DNA of 6,903 nucleotides, taken from NCBI GenBank assembly GCA_964533185.1, contig CAZHLD010000100.1, positions 1-6,903 on the forward strand. The letters are read 5' to 3'. A program made the position numbers and the translations under genes. Of the stretch, positions 4,199 to 6,903 are shown piece by piece. Below the pieces are notes generated by a model. That model was given only the letters and a program-made list of their open reading frames with translations, was not told the DNA's origin and made no database searches. Origin of the DNA: CAZHLD01 sp964533185. GTDB lineage: Bacteria > Acidobacteriota > Terriglobia > Acidiferrales > UBA7541. The stretch's first letter is position 1. Each line of letters starts with the position of its first letter.

Positions 4199-6903
4199 TC
4201 AGGTCATGTCGCGCCAGTTGGGGCCGGACTTGAAGTCGACGACGAGGGGGACGGCGAGTTTGATGGCCAGCGGCCCTGCCCCAATTCTATCGGGGCCTGC
4301 CCCGATCCTATCGGCCCGCCCCGGTCGGGCCGGGGGGCCGCCGAGCTCGGCGGCGCGGGACATCGCGTCCACGACGAGCGGGCGCAGGCGGTCGAGCTCG
4401 GCGGGCGGAGCTTCAAACAGCAGTTCGTCGTGCACCTGGAGGATCATCATTGATTCGAGCTTCTCTTCCACGAGGCGGCGCTCGATTTCGATCATGGCCA
4501 GCTTGATGAGGTCGGCGGCAGTGCCCTGCAGCGGCGTGTTCAGCGCCGTGCGCTCGGCGAAACTTCTCATGTTCGCTTGCGGCGCGTTGATCTCCGGGAT
4601 GGATCGCACGCGGCCAAAGAGCGTCCGGGTGAAGCCGGTCTGGCGGACTTCGGCGAGCGACCGGTCGAGATACTCCTTCACGCCGCGATAGCGCGCGAAA
4701 TAAGCGGCAATGAACGCTGCGGCTTCCTTTTGCTCGATGCCAAGCTGCTGCGCCAGGCCGAACGCCGAAAGCCCGTAGATGATTCCGAAGTTGATCACCT
4801 TCGCCGCGCGGCGATGCTCGGCCGTCTGCAACATCGGTCCGACGCCAAACACTTCCTGCGCCGTGCGCGAGTGGATGTCTTCGCCCGTGCGAAACGCTTC
4901 CACCAGCACCTGGTCGCCGGAGTAGTGCGCGAGGATGCGCAACTCGATCTGCGAGTAGTCGGCGGAAAGCAGCGTGCGGCCCGGCGCGGCGGCAAACGCG
5001 GCGCGGATTTCACGGCCCAGCTCCGTGCGTACAGGGATGTTTTGCAGGTTGGGGTCGGACGACGCCAGCCGCCCCGTCGCCGTGCCCGTCTGGCTGAAGC
5101 TGGTGTGGATGCGCCCCGTGCGCGGATGGATCAGGCGCGGCAGCGCGTCGGCGTAAGTGGACTTGAGCTTGGCCACTTCGCGGTAGTCGAGCACTTCGCG
5201 CGGCAGCTCGTGCAGGAGCGCCATCTCCTCGAGCACGTCGGCCGCGGTCGAGCGCGGCTTCGCTGAGCGCCCGCGCCGCACCGGCGGCTCGAGGCCCAGC
5301 TTGTCGAACAGTACCTCGGCCAATTGCTGCGGCGAGTTGACGTTGAATTCGCCGCGGGCCAGCTCCCAGATGCGCTTTTCCCGCTTGCGCACTTCGCCTT
5401 CGAGCTCGGCCGAAAGTTTTGCGAGCGCCTGCGGGTCCACGCGAACACCGCGCCGCTCCATCGCCGCCAGCACCGGCGCGAGCGGCAGATCAATCGTCTC
5501 GTAGAGTTGCGCGAGGCTTTGCTTTTCCACCTCGTTGCGTAACTGCGGCGCAAGACGCGCAAGCGTTTCAGCGTGCTCCCCGGGTGCGCCAGCGAGCGTC
5601 ACGTTCAATTGCCGCACGACGACGTTGCCCAGGTCGTGCTTGGCCGTGGTCGGCCGCAGCAGGTAAGAGTAAAGCTGCGTCGCGTGGCGGATTCCCGCCA
5701 CCGGCCCGGCCAGCAGTTCAAAGAGCTTCGCGTCGTGAACGACTTTTGGCCGCGCCGCATCGGCCAGCCACGGCCGCAGCACGGCGAGCATCTCTCCCTT
5801 CTCATCGAGCCATACCGTCCGCGCCACGCCCGGCCCGGTTGAAATCTCCACCGCTGCGATTCGGTTGCCGTAGCCTTCGCTTGCATCGTCGCCCGGGCGC
5901 TCGCCGCGCTCGAGCATGAGCCAGACGGCCGTTTCCTTCCCGCGAGGCAGGCCGTCCAAGAATTTGCGCAGCGCCGCTGCCGTTTCGAGCTTTGCGGAAT
6001 CCGCCGGCGCGGCGCTCGCGTTGGCCGCCGGTGCCAGTTCTTTCAGCAGCGAGCTGAAGCCCAGCTCGGCATAAAGCGAGCGCAGGGCCTCGACGTCCGG
6101 CTCCTGCCGAGCGAGCGCCACGAGGTCGAGTTCGACGGGCACGTCAGTGGCGATGGTAGCGAGCTGCTTGGAAAGCAGCACCATCTCCCGCTGCGTTTCG
6201 AGCGCTTCGCGGTAGCGCTTGCCTTCGACCTTTGCGGCATTTTCCAGCGCCGCTTCCGCCGACCCGAACCGCTGGATCAGCTCCTTGGCGCCCTTCTCGC
6301 CAATGCCTTTCGCGCCGGGGATGTTGTCGACGGCGTCGCCCATCAACGCCATCATGTCTGCCACTTTTTCCGGCGGCACGCCGAGGATTTCTTCCACTTT
6401 TGCGGGGTCCACCATCACATCAGCCTTCGCCCCGCCCGAGCCGGGCCGCAGCACGCGGATCGTTCCCCCGAGCGCCTTGCCGGCGCTGCCCGCGGGCCCC
6501 TCGCCGGGGCCGCCGCCGCCCACCAGTTGCAGCATGTCCTTGTCGCTGGTTACGATCACCACTTCAAGCTTCTTCGCCGCGCCCTGGCGGGCGAGCGCCC
6601 CGATGACGTCGTCGGCCTCGTAACCTGCGTACTCGAGCACCGGCAGCCGCATCGCTTGGCACACCCGCCGCACGTAGGGGAGTTGCTGCGCCAGGTCTTC
6701 AGGCATGGGCGGGCGCTGCGCTTTGTAGTCGGCGAAGAGCTTGTCGCGAAACGTCGGCCCGGCCACATCAAAGACAACGGCCAGGTAGTCCGGCCGGTAC
6801 TCCTTCATCAGCCGCCTCAGCATATTAGTAAAGAGGTAGGGGACTTTCGTCGGCAGGCCTGAGGGGCTGCGCAGACGCTCCATTGGCGCGTGAAACGCTC
6901 GGA
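4199..6903 (-). CDS. polA: DNA polymerase I (5' end beyond window)
   Basis: DNA polymerase I fills gaps and removes RNA primers in replication and repair. The frame is open to the window edge. Before the ATG at 6883 it reads RAFHAP, the usual start of the 5'-nuclease domain, so that Met is internal and roughly 15-20 codons are missing. Counting from that Met, the 5'-nuclease shows D39, DYKAQRP (52-58), EADD (89-92), SDKD (113-116), GDAVDNIPG (182-190) and a helix-hairpin-helix IGEKGAKEL. The middle domain (~295-465) keeps the fold but lacks the DxE and most other metal-binding carboxylates, so proofreading is probably lost. The polymerase domain has TATGRLASSDPNLQNIP (601-617), motif A ADYSQIELR with D642, O-helix R691, K695, F699, Y703, and motif C VHDE with D819 and E820. 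Unusual are a Gly-rich insert (122-140) and a 27-residue insert (848-874). It ends with TGA at 4201-4199. Confidence 0.97.
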   Translation of the reverse strand, partial: RAFHAPMERLRSPSGLPTKVPYLFTNMLRRLMKEYRPDYLAVVFDVAGPTFRDKLFADYKAQRPPMPEDLAQQLPYVRRVCQAMRLPVLEYAGYEADDVIGALARQGAAKKLEVVIVTSDKDMLQLVGGGGPGEGPAGSAGKALGGTIRVLRPGSGGAKADVMVDPAKVEEILGVPPEKVADMMALMGDAVDNIPGAKGIGEKGAKELIQRFGSAEAALENAAKVEGKRYREALETQREMVLLSKQLATIATDVPVELDLVALARQEPDVEALRSLYAELGFSSLLKELAPAANASAAPADSAKLETAAALRKFLDGLPRGKETAVWLMLERGERPGDDASEGYGNRIAAVEISTGPGVARTVWLDEKGEMLAVLRPWLADAARPKVVHDAKLFELLAGPVAGIRHATQLYSYLLRPTTAKHDLGNVVVRQLNVTLAGAPGEHAETLARLAPQLRNEVEKQSLAQLYETIDLPLAPVLAAMERRGVRVDPQALAKLSAELEGEVRKREKRIWELARGEFNVNSPQQLAEVLFDKLGLEPPVRRGRSAKPRSTAADVLEEMALLHELPREVLDYREVAKLKSTYADALPRLIHPRTGRIHTSFSQTGTATGRLASSDPNLQNIPVRTELGREIRAAFAAAPGRTLLSADYSQIELRILAHYSGDQVLVEAFRTGEDIHSRTAQEVFGVGPMLQTAEHRRAAKVINFGIIYGLSAFGLAQQLGIEQKEAAAFIAAYFARYRGVKEYLDRSLAEVRQTGFTRTLFGRVRSIPEINAPQANMRSFAERTALNTPLQGTAADLIKLAMIEIERRLVEEKLESMMILQVHDELLFEAPPAELDRLRPLVVDAMSRAAELGGPPARPGRADRIGAGPDRIGAGPLAIKLAVPLVVDFKSGPNWRDMT
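4262..4342 (-). repeat. in-frame palindromic repeat insertion in polA 3' end
   Basis: About 81 bp (27 codons, residues 848-874) interrupt the conserved C-terminal strand region: MSRAAEL should run almost directly into a block like (K)LAVPLVVDFKSGPNWRDM. The insert contains two adjacent 21-bp units (4275-4295 and 4296-4316), 17 of 21 positions identical, encoding DRIGAGP twice. Each unit is an imperfect palindrome (cccc-at...at-ggg), and across their junction atcggggc/gccccgat (4289-4306) is a perfect eight-base inverted repeat around ct. The rest of the insert is Pro/Arg/Gly-rich. The reading frame is kept because the unit is seven codons. Confidence 0.85.
6464..6520 (-). other. Gly-rich 19-codon insertion in the polA 5'-nuclease domain
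   Basis: Residues 122-140 are GGGG followed by Pro, Gly, Ala and Ser, placed straight after the conserved SDKDMLQLV block and before TIRVL. In other DNA polymerase I proteins only a few residues separate these blocks. The DNA is a GC-rich simple sequence (gccgccgcc), so slippage is a plausible origin. As a loop it would extend from the face near the nuclease active site. Confidence 0.6.

Noticed and set aside
4577..5266. Plus-strand frame of 229 codons
   Set aside because: It is a shadow within polA caused by high GC at third positions; its Arg- and Leu-rich translation has no family signal.
6881..6883. ATG at 6883 as the polA start codon
   Set aside because: The frame stays open upstream and reads RAFHAP, matching the conserved N-terminus of the 5'-nuclease domain, so this Met is internal and the real start lies beyond the window.

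Overview
The window looks like soil Acidobacteriota DNA. The DNA polymerase I, the winged-helix/HNH protein at the left edge and the dispersed 'cattctgag...gaagaa' repeats all resemble what I know from that phylum. This is a judgement from sequence feel, not a database result. Every credible gene is on the minus strand, so the window reads biologically from right to left.

Layout from right to left: (1) 6903-4199, polA, cut by the right edge, so its first roughly 15-20 codons are missing. It carries two unusual insertions and a degenerate proofreading domain. (2) 4198-3974, a non-coding junction with an AT-rich stretch, a GC-rich hairpin and one copy of a roughly 30-bp repeat. (3) 3973-1555, three small genes of unknown function (262, 212 and 210 codons). 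Each is followed within 6-23 nt by a 60-70 bp imperfect hairpin built like an integron attC site: R'' box, L'' arm with an extrahelical base, L' arm, R' box. For two cassettes the first bases are complementary to the bases around their own R'' box, as expected of an excisable circular cassette. No integrase gene is visible, so within this window it is a CALIN-type cluster (attC sites lacking an integrase). (4) 1554-626, a gene-free tract with dispersed and tandem (98-bp) repeats. (5) 625-1, a winged-helix plus HNH nuclease gene running off the left edge. It is open for 208 codons and has no stop codon inside the window.

The most interesting part is the cassette cluster beside a housekeeping gene. 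All three cassette proteins carry one predicted membrane segment, and none has a function I can name. A 45-bp sliver fits exactly between two cassette boundaries; it looks like a mini-cassette whose attC stem has collapsed, and a related copy lies near polA. Separately, polA has an in-frame tandem 21-bp palindromic repeat near its 3' end, adding about 27 residues after the last catalytic motif.
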